A stretch of DNA of 64,000 nucleotides from Ralstonia mannitolilytica (GTDB taxonomy: Bacteria; Pseudomonadota; Gammaproteobacteria; Burkholderiales; Burkholderiaceae): contig NZ_CAJPVG010000001.1 in NCBI RefSeq assembly GCF_905397375.1, positions 930,001-994,000 of the forward strand. The letters are read 5' to 3'. Positions 43,407-53,325 of the stretch are shown here, piece by piece; the stretch's first letter is position 1; each line of letters starts with the position of its first letter. The notes below the pieces were generated by a model. It searched no databases. It worked only from the letters and a program-made list of their open reading frames with translations, and had not been told where the DNA came from. Both the position numbers and the translations under genes were made by a program.

Positions 43407-44339
43407 TCAGACCGGGGATACCACGCCCGTGCCGGCCAGGTGCCCGCGGGCGTTCTCCAGGAAGCGGTCGACCGTCGCCTGCACCGATTCCGGCGACCAG
43501 CCCGCAATGTGCGGCGTCAGCACGACCTGCTCGAGGTCCAGCAGCCCGGCCGGCGGCGCTGGCTCGCTCTCATAGACATCCAGGCCCGCGCCACCCAGCC
43601 TGCCGGCGCGGATGGCGGCTTCCAGCGCGGCCGTGTCGACCACGCTGCCGCGCGCGATGTTCACCACGTAGCCATTCGGGCCCAGCGCTTCCAGGATCGT
43701 CTGGTTGACGAGGTGCCGCGTCTGCGCACCGCCCGGTGTGGCGACGATCAGGAAATCCGCCCATTCGGCCATGTCCTTGAGCGCATCGAAGTAGCGGTAG
43801 CCGACCCCTTCGCGCGGCTTGCGGTTGTGATAGCCGATCTGCATGTCGAAGCCGGCTGCGCGGCGCGCGATCTGCAGGCCGATGGTGCCCAGGCCCACGA
43901 TGCCCAGGCGCTTGCCCCACACGCCGGGCTGCAGCGGAATGTCGTCGCGCCAGACGCCGTTGCGCGTGGTGCGATCCAGCTTGGGGATGCCGCGCACCGT
44001 GGCCAGCAGCAGGCCCATGGCATGGTCGGCCACGCAGGCGTCATTGGTGCCGGCGCCATTGGCCACCACCACGCCGCGCTCGCGGGCCGCCTGCACGTCG
44101 ATATTCTCGTAACCGGCGCCCAGTGCGCACGCGAGTTCCAGCCGCGGCATGGCGTCCATCTCCGCTGCCGTCAGCCCCGTCGAGCCGTTGGTGAGAACGA
44201 TGCGCACGTGGTGCCCGTCGCGGGCGATGGCCGCATCGCGTTCGGCCCGGGTCGGTGCGTGGATGACGTGGAAGTGTGGCGCGATCTGCGCCACGTTCTC
44301 GGGCGTCATTGCAATGAGGATCAGCAGCGTCGCTTTCAT
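43407..44339 (-). CDS. D-2-hydroxyacid dehydrogenase (glyoxylate/hydroxypyruvate reductase-like)
   Basis: A 310-residue NAD(P)-dependent dehydrogenase. The nucleotide loop is GLGTIGLQIARRAAGF, and the catalytic Arg (VNIARGSVVD), Glu (DVYESEPAPP) and His (LTPHIAGWS) are all present. The pattern and length fit hydroxypyruvate/glyoxylate reductases and related 2-ketoacid reductases. A longer in-frame start at 44426 exists; ATG 44339 begins the Rossmann-like N-terminal domain (MKATLLILIAMTPENVAQIA). It converges with the binding-protein gene. Confidence 0.9.
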   Translation of the reverse strand: MKATLLILIAMTPENVAQIAPHFHVIHAPTRAERDAAIARDGHHVRIVLTNGSTGLTAAEMDAMPRLELACALGAGYENIDVQAARERGVVVANGAGTNDACVADHAMGLLLATVRGIPKLDRTTRNGVWRDDIPLQPGVWGKRLGIVGLGTIGLQIARRAAGFDMQIGYHNRKPREGVGYRYFDALKDMAEWADFLIVATPGGAQTRHLVNQTILEALGPNGYVVNIARGSVVDTAALEAAIRAGRLGGAGLDVYESEPAPPAGLLDLEQVVLTPHIAGWSPESVQATVDRFLENARGHLAGTGVVSPV

Positions 44340-44593
44340 GGTGAAGAGGACAGGGCTGGCCGCGTCTTGTCGGCTGGCAGTGCCGCGCGCGGCGCCCGGC
44401 GATGATAGCGCGCCGCCGGACGGCATGCCGAAGCGCTGTCCGCGACGCGGTTACACCGCGTTACCGATGAGCAGGTTTGGTTGCACGGGCCGGTCCGGCC
44501 ACGGCATAGACTTTGCGGCACCAGGCGCATCGCCACGCCGGAGCGTATGGCCCCGGCCGGCCAAGACGCCTTGTCCACAAGACGGGATTCATC

Positions 44594-45286
44594 ATGCGAG
44601 CAACGAACAAGTCCGACCGTGCAGGGCGTGCAGCACGCTGGGTGGCGCTGGCCACGTTGACTGCCATGGCAGCAGGTCTGGCCGGGTGCGTCACGGCACC
44701 GCCGTACAGCAGCTACGGCGCGGGTTATGGCGCCGGCTATGCGGCGGGCAGCAACGCGTACGGCAACACGTCATACGCCAGCAGCTATACCAGCGGGTAC
44801 GGCAACACGTACGGCAACGGCTACGGCAGCTACGACCCGAACGCGCCGCAGCCGTATGGGCCGCAGCCGGCGCCTGCCTATTCGCAGCCGAATTACTCGC
44901 CGTATCCGAGCACGTATCCGAATAGCGGCGACCAAGCCTACCAGGCGCCTGCCGACAACCGCTACGGCGTCGTCGAGTATGTCGAGGCCGTGCCGGTGCG
45001 CGGCCAGCCGAGCGGCGTGGGCGCCGTGCTCGGCGGTGTGGTGGGCGGACTGCTTGGCCACCAGGTCGGCGGCGGCCGCGGCAATACCGTGGCGACCATC
45101 GGCGGCGCAGTGGCCGGGGCCATGGCGGGCAATGCGGTGGAAGGCAATACCGTGGTCGGCCAGACCTACCGCGTGACCTTGCGCCTGAACGACAACTCGC
45201 GCGTGACGCTGACGCAGAACAATCCCAACGGCCTGCGCGCCGGGGACCGGGCCCGCATCGAAAACAACATGGCGGTGCCGTACTAG
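44594..45286 (+). CDS. Glycine-zipper 2TM lipoprotein (SlyB/Rcp-like)
   Basis: A 230-residue outer-membrane lipoprotein. The signal has the lipobox LAGC (Cys about residue 35). A Tyr/Gly/Ser/Pro-rich low-complexity stretch (GYGAGYAAGSNAYGNTSYAS onward, residues about 45-125) precedes the glycine-zipper 2TM domain (GVGAVLGGVVGGLLGHQVGG, then AVAGAMAGNAVEG) and a small C-terminal beta part (YRVTLRLNDNSRVTLTQNNP). The zipper is typical of SlyB-type envelope proteins; the long YGS stretch is an unusual extension. It probably supports outer-membrane integrity. Confidence 0.87.
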   Translation: MRATNKSDRAGRAARWVALATLTAMAAGLAGCVTAPPYSSYGAGYGAGYAAGSNAYGNTSYASSYTSGYGNTYGNGYGSYDPNAPQPYGPQPAPAYSQPNYSPYPSTYPNSGDQAYQAPADNRYGVVEYVEAVPVRGQPSGVGAVLGGVVGGLLGHQVGGGRGNTVATIGGAVAGAMAGNAVEGNTVVGQTYRVTLRLNDNSRVTLTQNNPNGLRAGDRARIENNMAVPY

Positions 45287-45320
45287 GCACTTTCGTCCGG
45301 TTCACGTCTGGCATGGGAGT

Positions 45321-45376
45321 CAGCCCGCTTCAGAAACCACGCGGGCTGGCCGATATAGCGGGAGCGACAACCCGCT
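45321..45376 (+). promoter_or_regulatory. Chemoreceptor leader with two alternative GC hairpins
   Basis: CAGCCCGC (45321-45328) pairs with GCGGGCTG (45341-45348), and AGCGGG (45357-45362) pairs with CCCGCT (45371-45376). The second hairpin covers the GGGAG that could serve as ribosome site and ends directly before GTG 45377. All four arms share GCGGG or CCCGC, so other pairings are possible. No T run follows, so these are not simple terminators. Confidence 0.4.
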
Positions 45377-47203
45377 GTGACTCTCATGCTGAATCGACTT
45401 TCCATCCGCTTCCGACTCAACGCGGCCCTGGCGCTGCTTGCCGTGCTGCTGGCCGCCATTGGCGCCATCGGCGTGGTAGGGATGCGTGCGTCCGAGGCGA
45501 ACATCAAGGACATCTACACCAACCAGCTGGCCTCGACGTCGCTGCTCGGCAAGGCACAGTTGAATGCGGCCATTGTGCGCACGACGCTTGACCGCGCGGT
45601 GTTCCATCCGGACGCCGCGGATGTGCCGGCCATCCTCGACAAGGCCAACGGCTACCGCGCCAAGTCCGACGATGCCTGGAAGCAATACAAATCGCTGCCG
45701 ATGGGCGCCGAGGAGGCGCGCCTGGCCGCCGACGTGGAGGCCAAGCGCAACGCGCTCTTCCGCGATGGCATCGAGCCGCTGATGAACGCATTGCGCGCAC
45801 GCGATGCCGCTGCCGCCGACCACGTGGTGATGAACACGATCCCGCCGCTGTCGGTGGCGCTGTCCGCCGCCGCCGATGCGCTGGACCGCAGCCAGGTGGA
45901 GCAGGCCAAGGCCGCTTACGAGGGCGCGGTGGCGCGCTCGCGGGCCTTCCTGATGCTGGTGGTCGGCGCCATCGCGCTGGGCATCGCGGCGGCGCTCGGT
46001 TGCGCGTTCGGCCTGCATCGTGCGATCTCGGTGCCGCTGTCGAACATGCTGGGGCACTTCGGCGAGATCGCGCGTGGCAACCTGACCGAGCGCATCACCG
46101 TGCGCAGCCAGGACGAGATGGGCGCGCTCACCCAGGGCCTCATCGACATGCAGCGCGGGCTGATCCGCACGATCGAGACGATGCGCCGCGGCAGCGAGTC
46201 GATCGCCAGCGCCACCAAGCAGATTGCCGCCGGCAACATGGATCTGTCGCAGCGCACCGAGGAACAGGCCAGCTCGCTGGAAGAGACGGCATCGAGCATG
46301 GAAGAGCTCACGAGCATCGTCAAGCAGAACGCCGACAACGCCCGTCAGGCCAGCCAGCTTGCCGGCAACGCGTCGGACATTGCCGTCAAGGGCGGCGAGG
46401 TCGTCGGCCGTGTCATTGAAACGATGTCCGGCATCAATGAAAGCAGCAAGAAGATCGCCGACATCATCGGCGTGATCGAGGGGATTGCGTTCCAGACCAA
46501 CATCCTCGCGTTGAACGCTGCGGTCGAGGCTGCGCGTGCGGGCGAGCAGGGGCGCGGGTTTGCGGTGGTGGCGGGCGAGGTGCGCAGTCTCGCGCAGCGC
46601 TCGGCCACGGCGGCCAAGGAGATCAAGGCGCTGATCAGCGATTCGGTGGGCCGTGTGGAGAACGGCTCGACGCTGGTGAGCGAGGCCGGCGCCGTCATCG
46701 ACGAGGTGGTGGTGGCCGTCAAGCGCGTGACCGACATCATGGGCGAGATCTCCGCTGCGTCGGACGAGCAGAGCGCCGGCATCGAGCAGGTCAACCAGGC
46801 CGTGACGCAAATGGACGAGGTCACGCAGCAGAATGCGGCGCTGGTCGAGCAGGCTGCCGCGGCAGCACAGTCGCTGGAGGAACAGGCCGGCGTGCTGCGC
46901 GAGGCGGTGGCTTCGTTCCGCCTGCCGCCGGCCGGCACGCATGTCGCGCCGCAGGCCGTGGTAGCCGTGCAGCCAGCACCGCCAGCCGCCTCGGCAGCCG
47001 CTGCGAAGCCGGCGGTGCGCAAGCCCGCCACGACGGCGCCGCGCGTCACCCGCCCGCGTGCGGCTACGCCGGCCAAGCGTGCGATGCCGACCCCAGTGCC
47101 GGCAGCAGCGCCCAGTACGCCTGCCGCGGCAGCCGAGCCCAAGCCCGGCAAGCTTGCCCTGGCTGCCGCTTCAAGCGACGCAGACGACTGGGAACAGTTC
47201 TGA
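45377..47203 (+). CDS. Methyl-accepting chemotaxis protein
   Basis: A chemoreceptor of 608 residues: first membrane helix (about residues 14-32), a small periplasmic four-helix-bundle domain (about residues 33-190), second helix ([20 protein letters not shown]), HAMP, and a long cytoplasmic signalling coiled coil with the hairpin tip [20 protein letters not shown]. An Ala/Pro-rich linker leads to a C-terminal DWEQF, a CheR/CheB docking pentapeptide of the x-W-x-x-F type. The start may be GTG 45377 or ATG 45386, three codons later. The ligand is unknown. Confidence 0.92.
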   Translation: MTLMLNRLSIRFRLNAALALLAVLLAAIGAIGVVGMRASEANIKDIYTNQLASTSLLGKAQLNAAIVRTTLDRAVFHPDAADVPAILDKANGYRAKSDDAWKQYKSLPMGAEEARLAADVEAKRNALFRDGIEPLMNALRARDAAAADHVVMNTIPPLSVALSAAADALDRSQVEQAKAAYEGAVARSRAFLMLVVGAIALGIAAALGCAFGLHRAISVPLSNMLGHFGEIARGNLTERITVRSQDEMGALTQGLIDMQRGLIRTIETMRRGSESIASATKQIAAGNMDLSQRTEEQASSLEETASSMEELTSIVKQNADNARQASQLAGNASDIAVKGGEVVGRVIETMSGINESSKKIADIIGVIEGIAFQTNILALNAAVEAARAGEQGRGFAVVAGEVRSLAQRSATAAKEIKALISDSVGRVENGSTLVSEAGAVIDEVVVAVKRVTDIMGEISAASDEQSAGIEQVNQAVTQMDEVTQQNAALVEQAAAAAQSLEEQAGVLREAVASFRLPPAGTHVAPQAVVAVQPAPPAASAAAAKPAVRKPATTAPRVTRPRAATPAKRAMPTPVPAAAPSTPAAAAEPKPGKLALAAASSDADDWEQF

Positions 47204-47230
47204 CGCCCACCCGCCGATCCGCATTTCGAC

Positions 47231-47257
47231 AAGCCGCGCCCGGTGCGCGGCTTTATG
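47231..47257 (+). terminator. Rho-independent terminator after the chemoreceptor gene
   Basis: AAGCCGCGC (47231-47239) pairs with GCGCGGCTT (47245-47253) over a CCGGT loop, then a T-rich stretch. It lies 28 nt behind the stop. Confidence 0.8.
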
Positions 47258-47860
47258 TTTCAGCCATGCAACCAATTGGCCCGATTGCGCGGGCGGATGT
47301 TGCCGATGCGGTCGACAGACGGCGTGGCGGGCCTCGCGCGGGCCCGACGCCATGTGCGCGCCGCTCGCGCTTGAAACGCGCTGTCGCGCGTGAACCGTTT
47401 GCCGGCAAGGCACGGCGCCCCCAATCGGCCGGGGTGCTGCTTTTCGGGCAGCACGGCGCGTGCTGCCGCCGCCGCGGCGGTCACCGGCCCACCTAACCCG
47501 AACACCCTGCACCGGAGCGGACCTCGCCTCCGTCGTTCGTACGGCGGCGCTGTCCGCTGCCTGGACGACGGTTTCGACTTGCCCACTGTGGCTGGGCTTC
47601 GCTGCGATACCGGCCCCGCTCTCGCCCGCCGCGATGTGCGTTCATCCATGCAACAACCCGGCGCGTTCGGCAGCGGCTGCGCGGGGGTGCGGCGCAGGAC
47701 ACCGCATAACCGCGCGCCCTCGCGGGTCTTGGTATGGTCCTCGCGTTCCCCCGGCGGAAGCGGGCAGGAGAGCGACGCATGCCACACGATCCGAGCCGAT
47801 CGACGGCATGCCACCGCGTAAGCGGTCGCCCCGCACATCGATAAGACCTTGGGGGAATCA
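47258..47860. other. About 600-nt intergenic region upstream of the nfr cluster
   Basis: No reading frame here looks like a real protein. The stretch at about 47700-47785 reads on the minus strand like the decayed GC-rich intergenic repeats common in proteobacteria (translated LSCPLPPGERED), but it is degenerate. The promoter of nfrB must lie in this region or just after it; I cannot point to a clear -35/-10 pair. Confidence 0.4.
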
Positions 47861-47926
47861 ATGGCGGCGCAAAGCGGGGGAGTGTCCGGGCACGGGCAAT
47901 GTGCCGGCATGGAGGAGCGGCCATGA
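47861..47926 (+). CDS. Possible 21-codon leader peptide overlapping nfrB
   Basis: An ATG at 47861 behind a purine run (GGGGGAA) opens a 21-codon frame (MAAQSGGVSGHGQCAGMEER, then P) that ends in the ATGA overlapping the nfrB start at 47923. The nfrB ribosome site GGAGGAG lies inside it. Translation of this frame could influence nfrB translation. It may also be chance. Confidence 0.35.
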   Translation: MAAQSGGVSGHGQCAGMEERP

Positions 47927-50034
47927 CCGACGTGCCATGGGAGCTCTATCTGGCGTTGCTCAACACGCTGACGATGGCGACCACGCTCGTCATCCTGATC
48001 AGCACGGCCGACGATTTCTTTCTCGACGCGTTCTATTGGCTGCGCGAGCTGTGGCTCTGGCCGCAGCGCGGCCGCACGCCCGTCACGATCGCGGCTGAAG
48101 AACTGCGCCAGCGCGAGGAGCAATGGCTCGCCATCATGGTGCCGGCATGGAAGGAGTACGACGTCATCGCCAAGATGGTGGAGAACACGCTGGCGACGAT
48201 GGAGTACACGCGCTTCATCATCTTTGCCGGCGCCTATCGCAACGATGCCGAGACCACCGCCGAGGTCGAACGCATGGTTCGGCGCTATCCCGGCCGTGTG
48301 GTGCGCGCGGCCGTCACGCACGATGGCCCGACGTGCAAGGCCGACTGTCTGAACACCATTGTCCAGACGATCCTGCGCTACGAGGCCGGGCACGGCATCC
48401 GCTTTGCCGGCGTGATCATGCACGACTGCGAAGACGTGATCCACCCGCTGGAGCTGAAGTACTTCAACTACTTCATCCGCGATCAGGACCTCGTGCAGTT
48501 GCCGGTGCTCTCGCTGGAGCGCAAGTGGTACGAGTGGGTGGCCGGCACCTACATGGACGACTTTTCCGAGACGCACCAGAAAGACCTGGTGGCCCGCCAG
48601 GCGCTGACCGGCACGGTCCCGGGCGCCGGCGTGGCGCTGTGCTACAGCCGGCGCGCCATCGAGGCGGTGATGAAGGCGCGCGGCGATGCGCCGTTCAACA
48701 CCAGCACGCTCACCGAAGACTACGACTTCAGCTTCCGGCTGCGCGAGCTCGGCATGCGCGAAGCGTTTGTGCACTTCCCGATCTGCGAAACCACGCCCCC
48801 GCAGGAAGACGCGCAGGGCAAGGCGCATGCACGCTGGCATCTCGGGCGGCGCAAGCCGCGGCGCGTGCAGCTGCTCGCCACGCGTGAGTATTTCCCGAGC
48901 ACGTTCCGCACGGCCTACCGGCAGCGTGCGCGCTGGGTGCTCGGCATCGCGTTCCAGGGCTGGCTGCAGATGGGGTGGGACGGCAACCTTGTCACCAAGT
49001 ACATGTTCTTCCGCGACCGCAAGGGCGTGGTGACGGCGCTGTTCTCCATCCTCGCGTATGTGCTCTTGCTCAACTACCTGGTGCTGGGCGTGCTGCTCGC
49101 CAAGGGCTGGGCCGCGATACCGGCCGGCACCCTGGCGGTGAACAGTCCATGGATGCACCAGCTGCTCGCCATCAACGCCGTGCTGCTCGCCAACCGGCTC
49201 GCGCAGCGCGTGTACTTCGTGGGCCGGCTCAATGGCCCGCTGCAAGGCGTGCTGTGCCTGCCGAGGCTGGTGGTGAACAACTTCATCAACTTCTTCTCGG
49301 TGTGCCGTGCCTGGAAGATCTTTCTGATCTACTGCCTGACCGGCAAGCCCATCGCGTGGGACAAGACCCAACACATCTACCTGTCGAATGACGCGCTGGG
49401 CCGCACGCGCGGCAGGCTTGGCGAGACGCTCGTCAAATGGGAAGTCATCACGCAGGAGCAGCTTGACGCGGCGCTGGCCATCCATCGGGAGACGGGGCAG
49501 CGGCTTGGGCAGGTGCTCCTGCGGCAAGGCCTGGTCACGCCCGACACGTTGGCCGATGCACTGGCCGAGCAGGCCGACCTGCCGCGCGTGAGCCTGACCA
49601 ACGTCGTGCTCGGGGCGCTGGCAGATTGCCTGCCGCGCGACCTGGCGGTGCGGCATCACGTCGTGCCGTTCTCGATCGGCGAAGACGGCTCGCTCAACAT
49701 TGCCGTGTCGGAGTTGCCCAACGGCGAAGCGCTCGAAGAGCTGGCCCGCGCGGCCGGCCGCAAGGTGGCGTGCTTCATGGCGTGCGACCACGAAATGTCG
49801 GCCGAACTCGCGCTCTTGGCCGACCTCAACCGCCGCGCCACGGTCGTCTTCGGCCCCGCGGCGTACTCGGCCACACTGGCCATCGAATCCATGACGGGCG
49901 CCGGCCCGAACCTGTCCGCAGGCACGGCACCCGCGCCCGAGGCTCCCAACATCCCCCCGATACCCGTGCCGCCGGACCCGCCACCGGGACCCGAGGCGCG
50001 TCCCAATCCATCCGTCGCGGGAGGTGTGGCATGA
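47923..50034 (+). CDS. nfrB: NfrB: c-di-GMP-controlled membrane glycosyltransferase
   Basis: A 703-residue inner-membrane exopolysaccharide synthase. It has a helix at the N-terminus, then a GT2 domain with Asp168/Asp171 in MHDCEDV, TED (264-266), and QRARW (Gln334, Arg337, Trp338). Several helices follow (about 355-480), then an MshEN domain whose two halves, RLGETLVKWEVITQEQLDAA (from Arg498) and RLGQVLLRQGLVTPDTLADA (from Arg527), match the c-di-GMP-binding consensus. In E. coli NfrB, c-di-GMP activates synthesis of a ManNAc polymer that serves as phage N4 receptor. A Pro-rich tail ends the protein. GGAGGAG precedes the ATG; its stop overlaps nfrA. Confidence 0.92.
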   Translation: MTDVPWELYLALLNTLTMATTLVILISTADDFFLDAFYWLRELWLWPQRGRTPVTIAAEELRQREEQWLAIMVPAWKEYDVIAKMVENTLATMEYTRFIIFAGAYRNDAETTAEVERMVRRYPGRVVRAAVTHDGPTCKADCLNTIVQTILRYEAGHGIRFAGVIMHDCEDVIHPLELKYFNYFIRDQDLVQLPVLSLERKWYEWVAGTYMDDFSETHQKDLVARQALTGTVPGAGVALCYSRRAIEAVMKARGDAPFNTSTLTEDYDFSFRLRELGMREAFVHFPICETTPPQEDAQGKAHARWHLGRRKPRRVQLLATREYFPSTFRTAYRQRARWVLGIAFQGWLQMGWDGNLVTKYMFFRDRKGVVTALFSILAYVLLLNYLVLGVLLAKGWAAIPAGTLAVNSPWMHQLLAINAVLLANRLAQRVYFVGRLNGPLQGVLCLPRLVVNNFINFFSVCRAWKIFLIYCLTGKPIAWDKTQHIYLSNDALGRTRGRLGETLVKWEVITQEQLDAALAIHRETGQRLGQVLLRQGLVTPDTLADALAEQADLPRVSLTNVVLGALADCLPRDLAVRHHVVPFSIGEDGSLNIAVSELPNGEALEELARAAGRKVACFMACDHEMSAELALLADLNRRATVVFGPAAYSATLAIESMTGAGPNLSAGTAPAPEAPNIPPIPVPPDPPPGPEARPNPSVAGGVA

Positions 50035-51767
50035 ACACTGGACGAAAGAACGTTTCGGCATTGCGCAGGCCGCGCTGGCCCATCGCGGCGGCGGTGTGGG
50101 CGCTGTGCCACGGGGTGTCGGTTGCCGAGCCCGCAGCGCAGCCGCTGCAGCCCGACGCCTATTTCCGCGCCGACCGTGCCTACCGCGCCATCGACGCGAG
50201 CCGGCTCGACGATGCCGAAGCCGCCACACGCGCCGCGCTCGCCGTGCAGCCCGACAGCCTGCAGCTCAACCTGCTGCTGCTCGACGTGCTGACGCGCGAG
50301 GGGCGCATCGATGCCGCGCGCGCGCTGGCCGATGGGCTGCTGCAGAAGTATCCGAACGAGCCGCGCGTGTATGCGCAGCACGGCTTCCTTGCTCAGAAGG
50401 CCGGTGCGCCGGCAGTGGCCGAGCAGGACTTTGCCCGCGCCGTGCAGGGCGCTGAGTGGACGCCGCAGGAACAGCGCAACCTGCATCTGGCCTGGTCGGA
50501 CAATGCGTACTCCGCCCGGCATCCGCGGGCAGCGCTCGAGGCGCTTGCCCCGTTGCAGGATCAGCCGGATGCCGCCGTGCAGCTGCGGCTCGCGCAATCG
50601 CGCCTGCAGCTCGGGGACCGCGATGGTGCGGCGCAGGCTGCCTCGCTGGCTTCCGAACACGCGACCGACCCGGCGCAGCAACAGTACGCAAAGGCGCTGC
50701 TTGCCCAGGCGATGGCACCCGAGGCCCAGCCGGAAAGCGCTGCCGCGGACGATGCGCGCGCGGCGGGGCAGCGTGCGTTGAACGAAGCCTACGAACACAT
50801 GCGCGCCCGTGACGACCGCGCTGCGCTCGCCGCATTCCAGAGCGGCTTCTCGGTCGGGCAGGGCAACTGGAGCCATTACGCGGATGCGGCGTACGCCGCC
50901 AAGCGCCTCGGCGACAACCCGACCGCCATCGAGCTGTTCCGTCAAACGCTGGACCGCGCCGATGCCGATGCCAGGAACGAGGGCGGCAGCAACGGTGACG
51001 ACCGCCTGAGCGCGGACCGGCGTTTCGGGTACCGGCGCGAAGTTGAACAGATGCAGCGCACGGTCGGCATGGTGCTCTCCGGTGCGTACCAGACCTCGGC
51101 GTTCGGCTTGCCCAACACCGTGAGCATCGCGCAGGCCGGCACGGAGGTGTACTGGCAACCGCCTGGCATCGGCTACCGCGACGGCAGCATCTTCCAGGTC
51201 TTCGCGCGCGGTTACGACAGCGTGTACGACCGCAACGGCACCACCGGCCTGCCGACGGTGCAGGGTTCCGTCGGCGCGCGCTACAAGCCGATCAAGGACA
51301 TCAACCTTGTCTTCACCGCAGAGCGCCTGTTCCGCATCGGCCGGCTCACCAGCAACGACACCCTGCTGCGCATCGGCTTCTCGACCGACCAGGGCATCGA
51401 CCTGCAGGTGACGAAGCCGCGCTGGCAGACGTGGCAGGTGTATGGCGAGGGCGCCTACTTCATCAACGCGGGCCGCATGATCGTGAGCACCGAGGCGCGC
51501 TACGGGCACACCTGGCGCATGGCTTCCATCAGCGATCGCCTGACGGTGTATCCGCACATCGTGCTGGCGGGCGACCACGATAACAAGGCAGTGGGCCAGC
51601 GCCTCGCACTGGGCGTTGGCCCAGGCATCAATCTGCGGTACTGGTTTCGCGAGACGCCGTACAGCGCTCCGGCCAGCTGGCTGGATCTGACCGTGCAGTA
51701 CCGCCTGCCGCTGACCCATGCGGACCGGGCAAAGGGGGTGGTGGCGCGCGCCGTCTTGTGGTTCTGA
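50031..51767 (+). CDS. nfrA: NfrA: TPR plus outer-membrane barrel, exopolysaccharide export
   Basis: A 578-residue exported protein, shorter than E. coli NfrA (about 990). After a signal peptide (to about residue 30) come TPR-like repeats (ADRAYRAIDASRLDDAEAAT, QPDSLQLNLLLLDVLTREGR, and others to about 320). The C-terminal half is a beta-barrel of the NfrA C-terminal type (YQTSAFGLPNTVSIAQAGTE, GEGAYFINAGRMIVSTEARY) and ends in Trp-Phe, as outer-membrane proteins do. It should form the outer-membrane passage for the polymer made by NfrB. Coupled to nfrB by ATGA and behind GGAGG. Confidence 0.88.
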   Translation: MNTGRKNVSALRRPRWPIAAAVWALCHGVSVAEPAAQPLQPDAYFRADRAYRAIDASRLDDAEAATRAALAVQPDSLQLNLLLLDVLTREGRIDAARALADGLLQKYPNEPRVYAQHGFLAQKAGAPAVAEQDFARAVQGAEWTPQEQRNLHLAWSDNAYSARHPRAALEALAPLQDQPDAAVQLRLAQSRLQLGDRDGAAQAASLASEHATDPAQQQYAKALLAQAMAPEAQPESAAADDARAAGQRALNEAYEHMRARDDRAALAAFQSGFSVGQGNWSHYADAAYAAKRLGDNPTAIELFRQTLDRADADARNEGGSNGDDRLSADRRFGYRREVEQMQRTVGMVLSGAYQTSAFGLPNTVSIAQAGTEVYWQPPGIGYRDGSIFQVFARGYDSVYDRNGTTGLPTVQGSVGARYKPIKDINLVFTAERLFRIGRLTSNDTLLRIGFSTDQGIDLQVTKPRWQTWQVYGEGAYFINAGRMIVSTEARYGHTWRMASISDRLTVYPHIVLAGDHDNKAVGQRLALGVGPGINLRYWFRETPYSAPASWLDLTVQYRLPLTHADRAKGVVARAVLWF

Positions 51768-52056
51768 GCTGGTGAACGTTGCGTACGTGCGTTCCATCAA
51801 GGAACGGCCGCGGGCCACGCATCATGCAGACCCCACAGAGGTGTCGCGAATGAAACGTTTCTGACAGTTGCCGCAAGTGGATCACGAAGAGGGACGGGCA
51901 ATGGCGCCTGCAGGATGGCGCCGTACCGCCACGGTGGGGACAAAACAGCATGGATGGCACGACCTTCGCTCCATTGGCAGAGTCTGCGCCAGATCGGAAG
52001 CGACGCGGTCGTCGTCGCGCGTTGTCGCGCATGGAGCAGATCATTGGGGGGCAGTC

Positions 52057-53316
52057 ATGAAGGAAAGAATCCTGACCGTGTTCGGCACACGGCCCGAGGC
52101 GATCAAGATGGCGCCGCTGGTGCAGGCATTGCGCGCCGAGGCAGGCTTCGACTCGGCGGTGTGCGTGAGCGCGCAGCATCGGCAGATGCTCGATCAGGTG
52201 CTGGAATTGTTCGGCATCGTGCCCGAGTTCGACCTGAACCTGATGCGGCCTGGGCAGACGTTGTCCGACATCACGTCCAACGTGCTGGGCGGCATCGACC
52301 GCGTGCTGGATGCGTACGCCCCCGACGCCGTGCTGGTCCATGGCGATACCACGACCACGCTCGCGGCGAGCCTAGCAGCGTTCTACCGGCGCATTCCCGT
52401 CGGTCATGTCGAGGCAGGGTTGCGCACAGGAAACATCTGGTCGCCGTGGCCGGAAGAGCTGAATCGCCGCGTGACCGACGCCGTCACCACGTGGCATTTC
52501 GCGCCGACGGCCGAGTCGCGTCAGAACCTGCTCGACGAGGGCATCGACCCTGCGCAGGTGACGCTTACCGGCAACACCGTCATCGACGCGCTGCTGGCGG
52601 TCAAGCGGCGGCTGGACACCGACGCCGGGCTCTCGACCGAGATGCTGGCGCGCTATCCGTTCCTGGATGCGGGCCGGCGGATGATCCTGGTGACGGGCCA
52701 CCGGCGCGAGAACTTCGGCGAGCCGTTCGAGCATTTCTGCGTGGCGCTGCGCCTGCTTGCTGCCAGGCATCCGGATGTGCAGATCGTGTATCCGGTGCAT
52801 CTGAACCCGAACGTCCAGGAGCCCGTCAACGCCATTCTTTCGGGCCACGGCAACGTTTATTTGATCGCGCCGCAGGACTACCTGCCCTTCGTCTACCTGA
52901 TGGACCGCGCCCACCTGATCATCACTGATTCGGGCGGCATCCAGGAGGAAGCGCCGGCACTCGGCAAGCCGGTGCTCGTCACGCGCGACACGACGGAGCG
53001 CCCCGAGGCCGTTGCGTCTGGCACCGCGCGGCTTGTGGGTACCGATACGCAGCGCATCGTCGATGAAACCGAGCGCCTGCTGCATGACAGCGCCGAATAC
53101 CAGCGCATGGCGCAGGCCCATAACCCCTACGGCGACGGGCAGGCCTGCTTGCGCATCGTCGATGCGCTGAAGGCCGCGTTTGCCGGGCAGCCGCAACAGG
53201 CTGCCCGCGGCCCCCAGCTCGTTCGCAAGCCAGTTGCCGAGGCCGAGATCATCGATCTGGACGTGGCGCGCGCGATCGCGCAAGGATCATCCACGCAACA
53301 CCGCCTGAACGGTTAG
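52057..53316 (+). CDS. wecB: UDP-N-acetylglucosamine 2-epimerase (non-hydrolysing), WecB
   Basis: A 419-residue cytoplasmic epimerase that turns UDP-GlcNAc into UDP-ManNAc. Diagnostic segments are [87 protein letters not shown] and [20 protein letters not shown]. About 40 C-terminal residues beyond the normal end are unusual. Placed right after nfrBA, it can supply the precursor that E. coli NfrB uses. The 289 nt between nfrA and wecB hold no gene that I recognise and may contain a second promoter. Confidence 0.94.
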   Translation: MKERILTVFGTRPEAIKMAPLVQALRAEAGFDSAVCVSAQHRQMLDQVLELFGIVPEFDLNLMRPGQTLSDITSNVLGGIDRVLDAYAPDAVLVHGDTTTTLAASLAAFYRRIPVGHVEAGLRTGNIWSPWPEELNRRVTDAVTTWHFAPTAESRQNLLDEGIDPAQVTLTGNTVIDALLAVKRRLDTDAGLSTEMLARYPFLDAGRRMILVTGHRRENFGEPFEHFCVALRLLAARHPDVQIVYPVHLNPNVQEPVNAILSGHGNVYLIAPQDYLPFVYLMDRAHLIITDSGGIQEEAPALGKPVLVTRDTTERPEAVASGTARLVGTDTQRIVDETERLLHDSAEYQRMAQAHNPYGDGQACLRIVDALKAAFAGQPQQAARGPQLVRKPVAEAEIIDLDVARAIAQGSSTQHRLNG

Positions 53317-53325
53317 GAGGGTTTG

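Noticed and set aside
47700..47785. Mobile or BIME-like repeat in the gap before nfrB
   Set aside because: It resembles decayed GC-rich intergenic repeats in translation only; no second copy or inverted ends are visible in the window.
47260..50229. A 989-codon minus-strand frame opposite nfrB
   Set aside because: Shadow of nfrB and the noncoding gap before it; no start signal or recognisable domain.
47923..51767. Phage-related annotation of nfrB/nfrA (phage N4 adsorption proteins)
   Set aside because: The names come from their use as a receptor by phage N4 in E. coli. The genes are host exopolysaccharide genes; no integrase, capsid or other phage genes are present.
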